A stretch of DNA of 64,000 nucleotides from Streptomyces sp. NRRL S-31 (GTDB taxonomy: Bacteria > Actinomycetota > Actinomycetes > Streptomycetales > Streptomycetaceae), in NCBI RefSeq assembly GCF_000718775.1, contig NZ_JOCB01000086.1, forward strand, positions 1-64,000, read 5' to 3'. The notes below the pieces were generated by a model, which saw only the letters and a list, made by a program, of their open reading frames with translations, was not told the origin of the DNA and ran no database searches. Positions 9,477 through 18,311 of the stretch are shown piece after piece (the first letter of the stretch is position 1; each line of letters starts with the position of its first letter). The translations under genes and the position numbers were made by a program.

Positions 9477-9803
9477 GTGCCTACGAACAAGAGGGCGGCT
9501 GCCGCCCCATCGGCCGTGGCGCTGCTGTTCGGCCTGCTGACCTGGGTCGCCGCCCCGGCGGTCAACGCCGCGGACGGCGGCGGCAACGAGAACGGCGGCA
9601 CCGTGCGTACCGGGTTCGGGAAGGCACACACGTGTGGAGGCTACACGGAGGGTGCACACCAGGGCGAGTTCGTTGCCGCCGCCGGAGGTGAGCCCGTCGA
9701 TGGCCGCGGGATGGTCTCGAGCAGACTGAGTCGGTCCTGGGAGAGCAGAACAAACGCCGGGCCTGTAACGGGCGGGCCGGCCAGGGCGCTCGACAGCAGG
9801 TGA
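9477..9803 (+). CDS. Small secreted protein, unknown function
   Basis: 108 aa from GTG 9477, preceded by AAGGAG (9463-9468). The N-terminus is a classic Sec signal: NKRAA, a hydrophobic core (VALLFGLLTWVAA) and an Ala-Val-Asn-Ala cleavage site. The mature chain starts with a Gly/Asn-rich stretch and has one Cys. The C-terminal half is less convincing as protein, so the true reading frame may be shorter or disrupted. It is divergent from the ABC exporter genes. I recognise no family. Confidence 0.5.
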   Translation: MPTNKRAAAAPSAVALLFGLLTWVAAPAVNAADGGGNENGGTVRTGFGKAHTCGGYTEGAHQGEFVAAAGGEPVDGRGMVSSRLSRSWESRTNAGPVTGGPARALDSR

Positions 9804-10087
9804 TCCCGGCAGCGTCGGTGTAGCAGGCGCCGGCGCCCTCCTCCTGGGATCATGGAGCTGGTGGTGTGACCGCAGCGCGCGGACAAGCGCGGGTGCGAAT
9901 TCACGGCCGGCCGAGGGCGCCCCCCGGCCGAGGGCCCCCGGCCGTGCCGACGCCGTTCGAGGATCGGAACGCACACGTGTCATCTCGCCGCCGCGGTGCG
10001 TTAGGTCGCATGACAGATGGCCGGAGGGCGCGCGGAATGCCATGCTGGTCAGACGGCCGCGAGTCTCCACAGGAAGGTGTGCACGTC

Positions 10088-10408
10088 ATGTCACTGGAGC
10101 GGATGACCAACCGCCGCTATTTCGTCGACTTCGGCCGGCTGACGCTGGAGGAGGAGTACGAGTCCGACGAGCGGATGACCTTCAGGGTCATCAAGGGTGG
10201 GGGCCTGGTACCGGACGGCTACGTCGAGACCGTGACCCTCACCACGGCCGAGATCCGGCCCGAGCTCCTCCTCGTGTCCTGGAAGGAGAAGTCCGGGGCC
10301 GTCATCGTCGAGGTCTGGGACTTCGAGCGATGGGAGATCCACGGGCGCTTCACCCTGCCGGACGGCACCCCGCTCGCCGTCACCGGCACGATGAAGCAGC
10401 TCGACTGA
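10088..10408 (+). CDS. MoaF-like lipocalin-fold protein
   Basis: 106 aa from ATG 10088; AGGAAGG at 10071-10077 fits this start, whereas an in-frame GTG at 10079 is too close to it. The sequence is a run of short beta strands (MTFRVIKG, VETVTLTTAEIRPELLLVSWKE, GAVIVEVWDFE) resembling MoaF-type or related calycin beta-barrels that bind small hydrophobic ligands or are linked to molybdenum-cofactor enzymes in some bacteria. No molybdenum gene is nearby, so the MoaF label is only structural. It is a single-gene unit. Confidence 0.6.
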   Translation: MSLERMTNRRYFVDFGRLTLEEEYESDERMTFRVIKGGGLVPDGYVETVTLTTAEIRPELLLVSWKEKSGAVIVEVWDFERWEIHGRFTLPDGTPLAVTGTMKQLD

Positions 10409-10727
10409 CAAGTACCGCCCGCTCCGGCCGACCGTGCGCCGGGCGGCCCGGGGCGCTGCCGACCGCGCCGGGCGACGCACACCTGGGGCTCTGGCCAGAA
10501 CGCGCCCTATGTCGTCCGGGCGGATCGAATTGCCGTGCGCTGTCGTGCCGTGCGCTGTCGGCGTCCGCCCGGTCGTCCCAGGGCACGAGTGGCCCTTCTG
10601 TTTCCCCGGCTCTGCCCGTTGAGCGCTTCCGTTGCGGCCCTGCCGAAGGGCCGGGCGCCCGCCGCCCCGTTGAGCGCTGCCCGCTCGCCATGGGTCCGGC
10701 TTCTCCATTCTCGCAGGAGGTTCTGTC

Positions 10728-11747
10728 ATGACGTCAGCTCGAGCGGTCCTGGTGGACCAGCCCGCAGGTGCGCTCCGTATGGGCCGGCGCGACGTCCCCG
10801 ATCCCGGGCCCTTCCAGGTTCGTGTCGCGGTCGAGGCATGCGGTGTGTGCCACACCGACTCCCTGATGGTCGGCGGCCACATGGCCGGCCTCACCTTCCC
10901 GGTGACCCCTGGGCACGAGATCGCCGGCCGTGTCGACGCGGTGGGTGAGCACGTGGCCGGCTGGGAGGTGGGTGACCGGGTCACCGTGGGCTGGTTCGGC
11001 GGCCACTGCGGGCACTGCCGGTTCTGCCGGCGGGGCGACTTCATCCACTGTACCGAGCTACAGGTTCCCAGCGTGGCCTACCCCGGCGGTTACGCGGACG
11101 CCGTGGTGGTGCCCGCGAGCGCGCTGGCCCGCATCCCCGACGACCTGAGCGCGGTGCACGCCGCACCCCTGGCCTGTGCCGGTGTCACCACCTTCAACGG
11201 ACTGCGCCGCTCCGGCGCCGGGCCGGGGGACCTCGTGGCCGTTCTCGGTCTGGGCGGCCTGGGCCACCTGGGGGTGCAGTTCGCGGTCAGGATGGGCTTC
11301 GAGACGGTCGTCATCGCGCGGGGCGAGGAGAAGCGCGCACTTGCCGCGGAGCTGGGCGCCCACCACTACATCGACTCCACGGCCGAGGAGACGAGCCCGG
11401 CCCTGCAAGCTCTCGGCGGCGCCCGTACGGTACTCGCCACCGCCGGGAACTCGGACACCATGGCCGCGACCGTGGACGGGCTCCGACCCGGCGGCCGGCT
11501 CGTGGTGCTGGGCGTCGACACCGAACCCATGCGGATCGGTCCCCTGCAACTGATCGACAAGACCAAGAGCGTGCACGGCATTCCGAGCGGTACCTCCGCC
11601 GACACGGAGGACACGCTGCGGTTCGCCGCCCTGACCGGCGTACGCCCGTATATCGAGGAGATGCCCCTCGACCGGGCGGCCGACGCCTACGCGCGCATGA
11701 TGGCCAACCAGGCACGCTTCCGGATGGTCCTCACCACAGGAGTGTGA
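10728..11747 (+). CDS. Zinc-dependent alcohol dehydrogenase
   Basis: 339 aa, normal for the medium-chain alcohol dehydrogenase family. Catalytic zinc ligands: Cys in ACGVCHTD (about residue 40) and the GHE motif (about 63-65). The structural zinc loop has four Cys (CGHCRFCRRGDFIHC). The Rossmann motif is LGLGGLGHLG. The ATG has a strong AGGAGG 8 nt upstream. It resembles AdhP-type enzymes that oxidise primary alcohols or reduce aldehydes with NAD(H). It is not clearly linked to its neighbours; 320 bp of apparently non-coding DNA precede it. Confidence 0.9.
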   Translation: MTSARAVLVDQPAGALRMGRRDVPDPGPFQVRVAVEACGVCHTDSLMVGGHMAGLTFPVTPGHEIAGRVDAVGEHVAGWEVGDRVTVGWFGGHCGHCRFCRRGDFIHCTELQVPSVAYPGGYADAVVVPASALARIPDDLSAVHAAPLACAGVTTFNGLRRSGAGPGDLVAVLGLGGLGHLGVQFAVRMGFETVVIARGEEKRALAAELGAHHYIDSTAEETSPALQALGGARTVLATAGNSDTMAATVDGLRPGGRLVVLGVDTEPMRIGPLQLIDKTKSVHGIPSGTSADTEDTLRFAALTGVRPYIEEMPLDRAADAYARMMANQARFRMVLTTGV

Positions 11748-12020
11748 CCCGCCCGACCGTCCGGCCACGACGCACCCGGATGCCGCCGGGCCACGCGGTC
11801 ACCCGCCCGGCGCCCTGGACCGTGCGGGCCGTGGCGCCGCGTTCGGCAGCGGCACACGTGTCACGACCATGCGAGGAATCGACGCGCACTGGGACACGTC
11901 CGGTGCTGCGGCGTGGAGCGTGGCGGTCCTGTCGCGGCCTCGGCGGCGGATCTGCGGTCGCCGCCCCGCCGAGCCCGCTGGGAACGTACGACGCCGTGGC
12001 GACCGTGGGGGAGCCGCTGA

Positions 12021-12275
12021 CATGTCCGCCGCCGGCAGGCCCGAGTCCACGGCGGTGCGGCGGGCTCCCGGCGGCTGTACCGGGAGCCGGACGGGAGGGC
12101 GGTGGCCTGCTGGCGGTGGCGGTGTACGGACCCCGGCGACCGACTCGGTGTCATCGACGTCGTCGACTCGGTCGTGCCGCAAGCGCATGGCGGTGCGCGG
12201 CGGGGTTACGCGGGGCTGCACGCGCCGGCGTCCATCTCGGTGCCCGGCCGCCGCGTCACCGGTGCCTTCCGGTAG
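12021..12275 (+). pseudogene. Possible remnant of an unknown protein
   Basis: The frame from 12021 to the TAG at 12273-12275 reads as protein (for example YREPDGRAVACWRWRC, then LGVIDVVDSVVPQ) with good third-position G/C, but it starts right after an in-frame stop and has no start codon or ribosome site. Most likely the C-terminal end of a lost gene. The remaining DNA between 11748 and 12356 shows nothing else convincing. Confidence 0.3.
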
Positions 12276-12356
12276 GGGACACGGCCGTTCGGCGCCTGCG
12301 GGGGAGCGTGCCCCGGGCCGGGGCTCACGGCCGTCGGCCGTGTGTCAGGACTTGTG

Positions 12357-12839
12357 TCAGGCTCCGGCCCGGCCCGTGACGTTGGCGGTGAGCCGGCGCA
12401 GCAGTTCCTGCGCGGTCTGGATCTCCTCGGAGGTGAGGTTCATGGCGTCCCCGATCGCCGGGGGCACGGTCAGGATGCGCTCGCGCAACGCCGTGCCCTC
12501 GGGGGTGAGCGCCACTTCCACCACGCGCTCATCTTCCGTGCGCCGCTGCCGGCGCAGCAGGCCGTTCGCCTCGAGGCGCTTGATGAGCGGGGTGAGAGTG
12601 CCGTAGTCGAGCTGCAGGGTGTTCACCAGGTCCTTGACTGGCGCCGTACCGTGCTGCCAGAGCGCCAGCATGACCAGGTACTGGGGGTATGTCAGGCCGA
12701 CCGCATCGAGCAGGGGCCGGTACGCACTCGTGACCGCTCGTGAGGCCGCGTACAGCGTGAAACACAGGTGGTCCTCCAGGCGCAGAGGAGGCTGCGCGGA
12801 GGTGTCCTCCAACGTGGTGCCGCTGTTCTCCGTACGCAT
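12357..12839 (-). CDS. OhrR/MarR-family peroxide-sensing repressor
   Basis: 160 aa from ATG 12839. The segment LCFTLYAASRAVTSAYRPLL followed by LTYPQYLVMLALW matches the start of OhrR proteins, in which the Cys of LCF (here Cys26) is the residue oxidised by organic hydroperoxides and the Tyr residues hydrogen-bond to it. The winged-helix part is TLTPLIKRLEANGLLRRQR plus the wing DERVVEVALTPEG. OhrR represses genes for organic hydroperoxide resistance or hydrolases and is released by oxidation. No ohr gene lies nearby; a motif shared with the secreted hydrolase at 13.4-14.2 kb suggests that gene is a target. Confidence 0.85.
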   Translation of the reverse strand: MRTENSGTTLEDTSAQPPLRLEDHLCFTLYAASRAVTSAYRPLLDAVGLTYPQYLVMLALWQHGTAPVKDLVNTLQLDYGTLTPLIKRLEANGLLRRQRRTEDERVVEVALTPEGTALRERILTVPPAIGDAMNLTSEEIQTAQELLRRLTANVTGRAGA

Positions 12840-13348
12840 TGCCGCGTCTCCCTTCCGGTTCCGTCGGCCGGGGCTCCGCCGAGGTGCCCGCTCCGCACCG
12901 ATGGACCACACTGTCCAGCGTCCGATTACCTTGTGCGCAATTAAATGACGGCGAGGCTCACTCCATTCCCGGGCCGGGAACCGGGTGGCCCGGCCTGCCA
13001 CGCGGAAGGAGAACGGTTCTGGAGAGCACAGGGCGTGGGCGCACGCCGATCCCAAGGCCGCCAGGCGAGGTCCCGTCCGCCGGGCCGCCACCGCGCTCGC
13101 GGCCGAGAGGGCCGTCGGGCCGCTTCGTGCGCACACCCTCCTGCCCCTGACGCACATACGGGCCGGGCTGCCACCGGGGGCGGCCCCGGCCTCCATGGCC
13201 CCAGCCGACGATGGTGTCTGGGCCGCCGGACCGCCTGGGCCGCTCGGACCGCGCGATGACGGAGCGGTGCCGGTGGCCGGGTAGCGCCGCCGTACGGCCG
13301 TGCCCGGCCACGCGGTGACCCGCGCGGCCGGGGTTACGGAACGGCGGA
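12840..13348. other. Non-coding stretch
   Basis: Upstream region of the OhrR gene. Apart from the AT-rich candidate operator near 12923-12947, I see no protein-like frame or RNA gene. Confidence 0.5.
12923..12947. promoter_or_regulatory. Candidate OhrR operator
   Basis: A distinctly AT-rich patch about 85-110 bp upstream of the OhrR start. It contains CGATTACCTTGTGC and AATTAAATG. The reverse complement of the first block (GCACAAGGTAATCG) recurs with one change, and the second block recurs as its complement, upstream of the alpha/beta hydrolase gene at 14334-14361. Known OhrR operators are also AT-rich imperfect palindromes. Confidence 0.4.
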
Positions 13349-13373
13349 GGCCCACCGGACGTTCCGGTGGGCC
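13349..13373. terminator. Hairpin terminator
   Basis: GGCCCACCGGA (13349-13359), 3-nt loop, then its exact complement (13363-13373), 19 nt downstream of the stop codon of the minus-strand hydrolase gene. Confidence 0.6.
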
Positions 13374-13391
13374 AGCGCCAGGTCAGCCAGG

Positions 13392-14237
13392 TCAGCGGGT
13401 CGCGCGGGCGGCCTGTTCGATCAGGTGGGTGACGGCGGCCGGCCGGGAGACGGAGACGGCGTGGGAGGCGTTGACCTCGACGGTGTGGGCGTGGGCACGC
13501 TCGGCCATGAAGCGCTGGGCGGCCGGCGGGATGTTCTTGTCCTGGGTGGTGACGAGGTCGTAGGACGGGATGGTCTTCCAGGCTGCCGCCGTGGCCTTGT
13601 CCGCCAGGGCGGCCGCGGTGACAGGGCGCTGGGTGGCGGCCATGAGGGCGGCGGTCGGCCCCGGGACGTCGGCGGCGAACTGGCCGTGGAACTTGTCGCT
13701 CTTGATGTACAGGTCGGTCCCGGTGCCGCCGTCGGGGAGGGGGAAGCTGACGGAGTTGAGGGTCTCGCCGAGCGTGCTGCCGGGGAACTTGTTGGACAGT
13801 TCCAGCGCGCTCTCGCCCTTCTCGGGGAGGAAGGCGGCGATGTAGACCAGCGCCTTGACCTGCGGGTCACCGACCGCGGCTTCGCTGATCACCGCACCGC
13901 CGTAGGAGTGGCCGACGAGTACGACCGGTCCCTTGACGCTCGCCAGGACACTGTGGATGTACGCCGCGTCGCTGCCGAGTCCCCGCAGCGGGTTGGCGGG
14001 CGCGACCACCGGGTAGCCCTCGTGCTCCAGCCGCTTGATGACGCCGTTCCAGCTCGAGGCGTCCGCGAAGGCGCCGTGGACCAGGACGACCGTGGGCTTC
14101 TTGTCCGCCGCACGGTGCTCGGCCCGTGCCGCGCTGGCAGGGGTCGTGGCCGCCAGCGTCAGGGCCGAGACCCCGGCGACGGCACCCAGTACGGCGGCGT
14201 GCTTGCGGGTGGGGCGGAAGACAGTGCTCAGATCCAT
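13392..14237 (-). CDS. Secreted alpha/beta hydrolase
   Basis: 281 aa from ATG 14237, with AAGGAG just upstream on the minus strand. The signal peptide has a hydrophobic core (VLGAVAGVSALTLAA) ending at an Ala-Ser-Ala site. The mature enzyme starts with KPTVVLVHGAFADASSW (oxyanion region HGAF), has the nucleophile elbow GHSYGG and a C-terminal His in NASHAVSVS, so the Ser/His parts of the triad are present. It resembles the esterase/acylhydrolase group often placed under MarR-type regulators. Substrate unknown. Sequence shared with the OhrR upstream region suggests peroxide-responsive control. Confidence 0.88.
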   Translation of the reverse strand: MDLSTVFRPTRKHAAVLGAVAGVSALTLAATTPASAARAEHRAADKKPTVVLVHGAFADASSWNGVIKRLEHEGYPVVAPANPLRGLGSDAAYIHSVLASVKGPVVLVGHSYGGAVISEAAVGDPQVKALVYIAAFLPEKGESALELSNKFPGSTLGETLNSVSFPLPDGGTGTDLYIKSDKFHGQFAADVPGPTAALMAATQRPVTAAALADKATAAAWKTIPSYDLVTTQDKNIPPAAQRFMAERAHAHTVEVNASHAVSVSRPAAVTHLIEQAARATR

Positions 14238-14333
14238 GGTGTTGCTCCTTGGCAGTGTGATGTGACGAAAGGTGTCTCCCACGGGCGGTTTCGCCCAGGG
14301 TGACATGTGTGACTCCGGCGTGCGATTCCTCGT

Positions 14334-14361
14334 GCACAAGTTAATCGTGGTCCATTTAATT
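14334..14361. promoter_or_regulatory. Candidate OhrR-type operator before the hydrolase
   Basis: GCACAAGTTAATCG (14334-14347) and CATTTAATT (14353-14361), about 100 bp upstream of the hydrolase start, repeat the blocks seen upstream of the OhrR gene. AT-rich islands are rare in this DNA, which makes the recurrence notable. Confidence 0.4.
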
Positions 14362-14530
14362 CCCTGGCATGCCAGGACCGGGCGGTTCCGCAGCGGCCGA
14401 GCGGGACCGCAGCCCCGAACCCGCGCCGCTGGTCGCCGTCACGGCGGAGGCCCGCGCTCTCACCGCCGTCCCGCCCGCCCGGCGCACCTTGCACGGCCCG
14501 CGCCACCACGCTGGGCCCAGGACACCGGCC

Positions 14531-14985
14531 TCAAGGCAGGAAGCCCAGGACCTCGCACGCGAACTCGACGTGGTGCTGGAACAGGAAACCGTGTCCCGCC
14601 TCCGGGTACACATCGACCAGATCGCTGTCGCCGCCCGCGACCAGTGCGGGCTGCTCGCTCGCGGCGAGTCTGCGCAGCGCGTCCCCGGCACGTCCGAGTG
14701 GCGCACCTCGACGGCCGGGAGGAAAGCCATGGTGTCGAGTGCGGTGTCCCGGATGGTGCAGGGAGTGCTGCCGGTGCTCAGAGCCACGCCGGCGTCGTCG
14801 AAGGCGATGACATCGCGCCCTGCCGCCTGCGTGTATACCAGCGCCGGGTCCCAGCAGTCGAGCGTGCCGCGGAAGTGCCCGAGGAGGAGCAGCGGAGGCC
14901 GGGCGCTCCCGGGGCCGCACCGGCGGCAGGCGCAGGTGATGCCATCGGCCGTCCCGACCGCGCGGTTCGGCGTTTCAACGCACAT
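14531..14985 (-). pseudogene. Decayed alpha/beta hydrolase
   Basis: Two hydrolase pieces lie in different frames. The N-terminal piece from ATG 14985 reads RPPLLLLGHFRGTLDCWDPALV and DVIAFDDAGVALSTG, the start of a chloroperoxidase/hydrolase-type enzyme. The C-terminal piece reads QPALVAGGDSDLVDVYPEAGHGF and ends in LGFLP at 14531, with the catalytic-His region. The middle with the nucleophile elbow is missing and a frameshift separates the two, so this is a deletion-damaged gene. Confidence 0.7.
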
Positions 14986-15733
14986 GTGGGCTCCTGCGCC
15001 GGAAGAAGTGCTCACCGGTCCGCGACGAGCACAGGGACGGTATTGAGTCTGGCGCCGCCCCCGGTTTCGGCCATCAGCCATTTGACCGACGCCGTTTTGC
15101 CGCCGGATGAAGGGAGCCGCCCCGTGACCGCGGCCCGGCGGCGGGCACGCCGGCCCTCCGCCGCGGTGCCACGGCGGGACCGGTACGAGGCGGGAGCGAC
15201 GGCGTCCCGAAGAGTGCCCCGCGCCCCGGCCGCTCCGCCGTCCCGGCCGGCCCGGCACCGCCCGGAGCGGCACCCTCGCGTCGGCACGATCAGCGGCTGC
15301 CAGGACGACCGGCGGGGTGGGGCCACCTGTCGGGGGTATGTGAGCGAGCGCCCTGCCTGACGAGGAGCGGTGGGAGGGCGCTGTGGCCGGTCACCGGCCG
15401 GCGCGCACGCGGTCCCTGACCGTCCGCGATCCCTGACGGCTCGGTGGACCGGGTGTTCGGCCACCACGTCGCGCAGGGCCCGGCGAGCACGGCGGCACCG
15501 GGGAAACGGCGAGCGTTTCGGCGAGGGCACCTCGCGGGCGGAAGGACCAGCTGTCGGTCTCCGCCGCCGGCCAGGAGCCGTACGGGCGCGGGGTTCGGCC
15601 GGACGGGCGGGCCGTTCGGTTCGTCGGGGAACGCGTAGGGGTACGGGGAGATCCTCACCGGGCCGACCCGCTGCCAGTCGGCCACCTGTTCCCGGAGGAG
15701 CGGCGCACCGTCGAGAGGTCGGCGTTCCACGCG
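14986..15733. other. Degenerate non-coding stretch
   Basis: About 750 bp with Arg/Pro/Gly-rich translations in all frames and no recognisable protein. It probably includes decayed sequence belonging to the FAD-monooxygenase remnant downstream. Confidence 0.4.
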
Positions 15734-16270
15734 GTGCCGGGCGTCGCGGCGGCCGCCCGGACGTTCCCACCGTGCTGCCGCAGGGCGATCCACATGGCGG
15801 TGACCTCGGGCGTGTACGAGTGGGGGGGCGCCCGCAAACGAGCCGGGCACACCCTTGTCCGTCGCGGAGGGACGAGGCACCAACGTGTCTACGGCTGGGA
15901 CGAGGGTTCGCGTGGCCTCGTCGCCGAGGCCGACGGCGCGCTCGTCCCGCGGCGCATCCACGGCCTGCCGGTCGGACACCGCTGGGACCGCGTCCCCGGT
16001 GTGGCCCTGCTCGGCGACGCGGCCCACCTGATGTCCCCCTTCGCCAGCGGGGGCGCCAACCTGGCGATGGGGGGAGGCGCCGAACTCGCCGAGGCCGTCG
16101 ACGCCCGCCCGGGCGACCCGGAGGCGGCCCTCGCCGCGTGCGGGGAGGCCCTCTTCCTCCCGCAGCGAGGCGTCCGCCGCCCAGTCCGCCGTCAGCCTGG
16201 AGAAGGTGTTCGGCGAGAAGGGACGGGAACGGATGATCGAGTTCTTCACGTCCGTGCGTGACGGTGGCTC
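15734..16270 (+). pseudogene. Decayed FAD-dependent monooxygenase (C-terminal part)
   Basis: The frame contains [21 protein letters not shown] then [17 protein letters not shown], the conserved FAD-ribityl-binding GDAAH motif and following helix of PHBH/TetX-type flavin monooxygenases. After about codon 145 the homologous frame moves (the expected ending [11 protein letters not shown] is found in another frame at about 16230-16260), showing a frameshift. No N-terminal GxGxxG dinucleotide fold is readable upstream. Dead gene. Confidence 0.7.
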
Positions 16271-16308
16271 CCTCCTTGCCCGACGGCGACGGCCGGGCGC
16301 CGGCGGCC

Positions 16309-16863
16309 TCACGTGACCGCGTCGAGGCGGGTGATCTGCCGGGCCACGCTCCTCTCGATGACGGCGGCGAGGTCCTTCGCCCGCTCGGCGCTCCCTGACG
16401 TGCGTTCACTCGCGCACAGCATGCGGACCTGGACCAGATGGGCCCGCAGACTCTCGGTGAAGAGGCGGTCGAAGCTCTCCCCCGTCACCGTCCTCGCCCT
16501 GCGCACCGTGTCGAGCGTGACCATGCCCGGCATGTTGTGCCCCTCGTGGGGACGGGTGTCGGGAACACCCGAGTCCTCCAACAGCTCGCGCAGGTCGACG
16601 AGTTCGTCCTTCAATCTCCTTCCTGCCTCCTCGGCCCAGCCGGCCAGGGCCGGGCGACCGGCGCGGGCGGGCACCAAGTCGGTGAGCAGCGAGGCTCGTT
16701 CGTCCATGGGGATCATCAACTGGATCCATGCCGTGTCGGTGTCGTTGAAGGTGGCGGGCGCGGGCCTGCCGGCCGACGGCTGCGGGGTGCAGCCGGCGAC
16801 CGACAGGCCCAGGAGCAGGGCGGCCGCCGTCCGCCGGGTCAGAACGTTCCGGCGGAGTTGCAC
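16309..16863 (-). CDS. DUF305-like lipoprotein
   Basis: 184 aa from GTG 16863. The N-terminus carries a lipobox (LSVAGC), so it is predicted to be a membrane-anchored lipoprotein. The body follows the DUF305 plan: FNDTDTAWIQLMIP then EGHNMPGMVT and FDRLFTESL. In the family two paired-His segments (MIPHH-type) are typical metal-binding sites; here they read MIPMDE and LRAHLVQ, so both pairs are lost. It overlaps the upstream DUF1996 gene by 25 bp, which implies an operon and coupled translation. Function unknown. Confidence 0.75.
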   Translation of the reverse strand: MQLRRNVLTRRTAAALLLGLSVAGCTPQPSAGRPAPATFNDTDTAWIQLMIPMDERASLLTDLVPARAGRPALAGWAEEAGRRLKDELVDLRELLEDSGVPDTRPHEGHNMPGMVTLDTVRRARTVTGESFDRLFTESLRAHLVQVRMLCASERTSGSAERAKDLAAVIERSVARQITRLDAVT

Positions 16864-18209
16864 TTGGCGCTCTGCACGATGCAGTCCTTCACGCGTTGCC
16901 CGAGGGCCGCGGTGTCCCAGGCGTTGAAGAAGTCACCGTGGATGGACGAGGCCATGCCCGACGCCAGGCTGAACCCGTCGGCGCTCCCGCTGGTCGGGTA
17001 GCTGATGACGAACGACACCGAGGGGATGGCGACCGGATAGGCGCCGCTGCACTTGCCGTCGTAGGTGAAGGCGACGTGCGACTTGTGGTCCGGGCTGTCG
17101 AGGTGCCTGCCGTCCCAGCAGTCCGGGAAGACCAGCTGGTACACCAGCTTGGCGGTGGGGGCGCACAGCGGCCAGTTGCCGTCGGCGCTGCGGCCGGTCT
17201 CGCCGCCGGGTCCGGCGCACCAGAACTGGTTGGGCGAGCCGGCCGGGGTGGCCACCTGCAACTTGGCGTCGCCCGCGATCATGCGGAAGCCCTGTGGGAA
17301 GGGCACGGTCGCCGTGGGGTCGGGCAGCCGCGACCCGTAGTAGACGATCATCCCGTCGGGTTCGACCGCCTTGCCGCGCTCGTAGAGTGTGGGGATCCAG
17401 TACGCCGAGAGGTCCTTGGCGGGTGTGCAGGTCGTGCCCGTGTTGCCCAGCAGGCTCTGGGTGGTGGTGAATGCGTCGGTGCTCCTGTTGCCGAAGAAGC
17501 TGTGCATGTGGGACGCGCCGGGCAGGCCCGGAGCGACGATCGGGTCGTCGGGTTTGGAGTGGCTGTAGGTGCAGGTGGCGTTGAACTCGGGGACGCGCAC
17601 GGCGTTGGCGGGCACCGGCGCCGGAGTCATCGCCCGGAACTGGCTCAGCTGGGCCTGCCACTTGGTCTGGTCGACGTCGACCCAGCCCGGCGCGGGCTCG
17701 TCGCCGCCGCTGAGGAACGAGAACCAGTCGATGTTGACGAAGTCGCCGGGCGTGGTGCTGCGCAGCACCGCGAACACGGTCTGGGCGCCGGTCGGGTGGG
17801 TGATGACGTCGGCGCTGCGCGTCGCCCAGGTCTGCCAGCCCCCGGTGGGGCCGGTCTGGATCACGGCGAGCAGGGGGCCGGTCAGGGAACCGGTGCGCAG
17901 TTCGACGGACCCGCTGCCCGTGGCGGCGGCGATGCGCGCCGACACCGTCAGGCGGCCGGCGGGCCCGAGGTCGACCTGGTCGAAGCGCATCCAGTCGCCG
18001 TCGGCGAGGTAGGCGGCGTTCTGCCCGCCGCCCGTGTCGGCGGTCGTCTCCAGGGCGACGCCGGACTGCGCCGCGTAGGACGCGGCCGGGACGGTGACGG
18101 TGGCGGCCCGCGCTGCGGGGGCGCCGAAGGTGATGCCGAGGGCGGCGGCCAGGGCGATCGCCAGGGCACCGACCAGCACGGGATAGAGGTGTAAGGGGTG
18201 TCTGCGCAT
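16839..18209 (-). CDS. Secreted DUF1996 protein with N-terminal carbohydrate-binding module
   Basis: 456 aa. Signal peptide with hydrophobic core (LVGALAIALAAALG) and an Ala-Arg-Ala-Ala cleavage region. Residues about 35-165 resemble a family-6 carbohydrate-binding module (DWMRFDQVDLGPAGRLTVSARIA; NIDWFSF). The rest is a DUF1996 domain with its hallmark His/Cys residues (FNATCTYSHSKPDDPIV, SHMHSFFGN, WPLCAPT, FPDCWDG). Codon 6 is TTA, the rare leucine codon read by the bldA tRNA in Streptomyces, so translation may be tied to differentiation. It sits downstream of a GH16 glucanase gene behind a hairpin and probably acts outside the cell on polysaccharide or fungal wall. Confidence 0.85.
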   Translation of the reverse strand: MRRHPLHLYPVLVGALAIALAAALGITFGAPAARAATVTVPAASYAAQSGVALETTADTGGGQNAAYLADGDWMRFDQVDLGPAGRLTVSARIAAATGSGSVELRTGSLTGPLLAVIQTGPTGGWQTWATRSADVITHPTGAQTVFAVLRSTTPGDFVNIDWFSFLSGGDEPAPGWVDVDQTKWQAQLSQFRAMTPAPVPANAVRVPEFNATCTYSHSKPDDPIVAPGLPGASHMHSFFGNRSTDAFTTTQSLLGNTGTTCTPAKDLSAYWIPTLYERGKAVEPDGMIVYYGSRLPDPTATVPFPQGFRMIAGDAKLQVATPAGSPNQFWCAGPGGETGRSADGNWPLCAPTAKLVYQLVFPDCWDGRHLDSPDHKSHVAFTYDGKCSGAYPVAIPSVSFVISYPTSGSADGFSLASGMASSIHGDFFNAWDTAALGQRVKDCIVQSAKCNSAGTF

Positions 18210-18250
18210 GTCACTTCCTCATCGGAGGGGGTGGGGCGTGGTGCGGCTGC

Positions 18251-18286
18251 GGTCCGGCCCGGGGACCGAGGTGTCCGGGCCGGACC
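18251..18286. terminator. Hairpin between GH16 and DUF1996 genes
   Basis: GGTCCGGCCCGG (18251-18262) and its exact complement (18275-18286). It lies just past the GH16 stop on the minus strand and before the DUF1996 start; it may end or attenuate the glucanase transcript. Confidence 0.5.
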
Positions 18287-18311
18287 GGACAAGGGGCCGG
18301 TGCCGGCTGCG

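Noticed and set aside
11869..12606. Long plus-strand open frame across the OhrR gene
   Set aside because: Arg/Ser/Pro-rich, no ribosome site, overlaps the clearly real minus-strand OhrR gene; GC-rich shadow.
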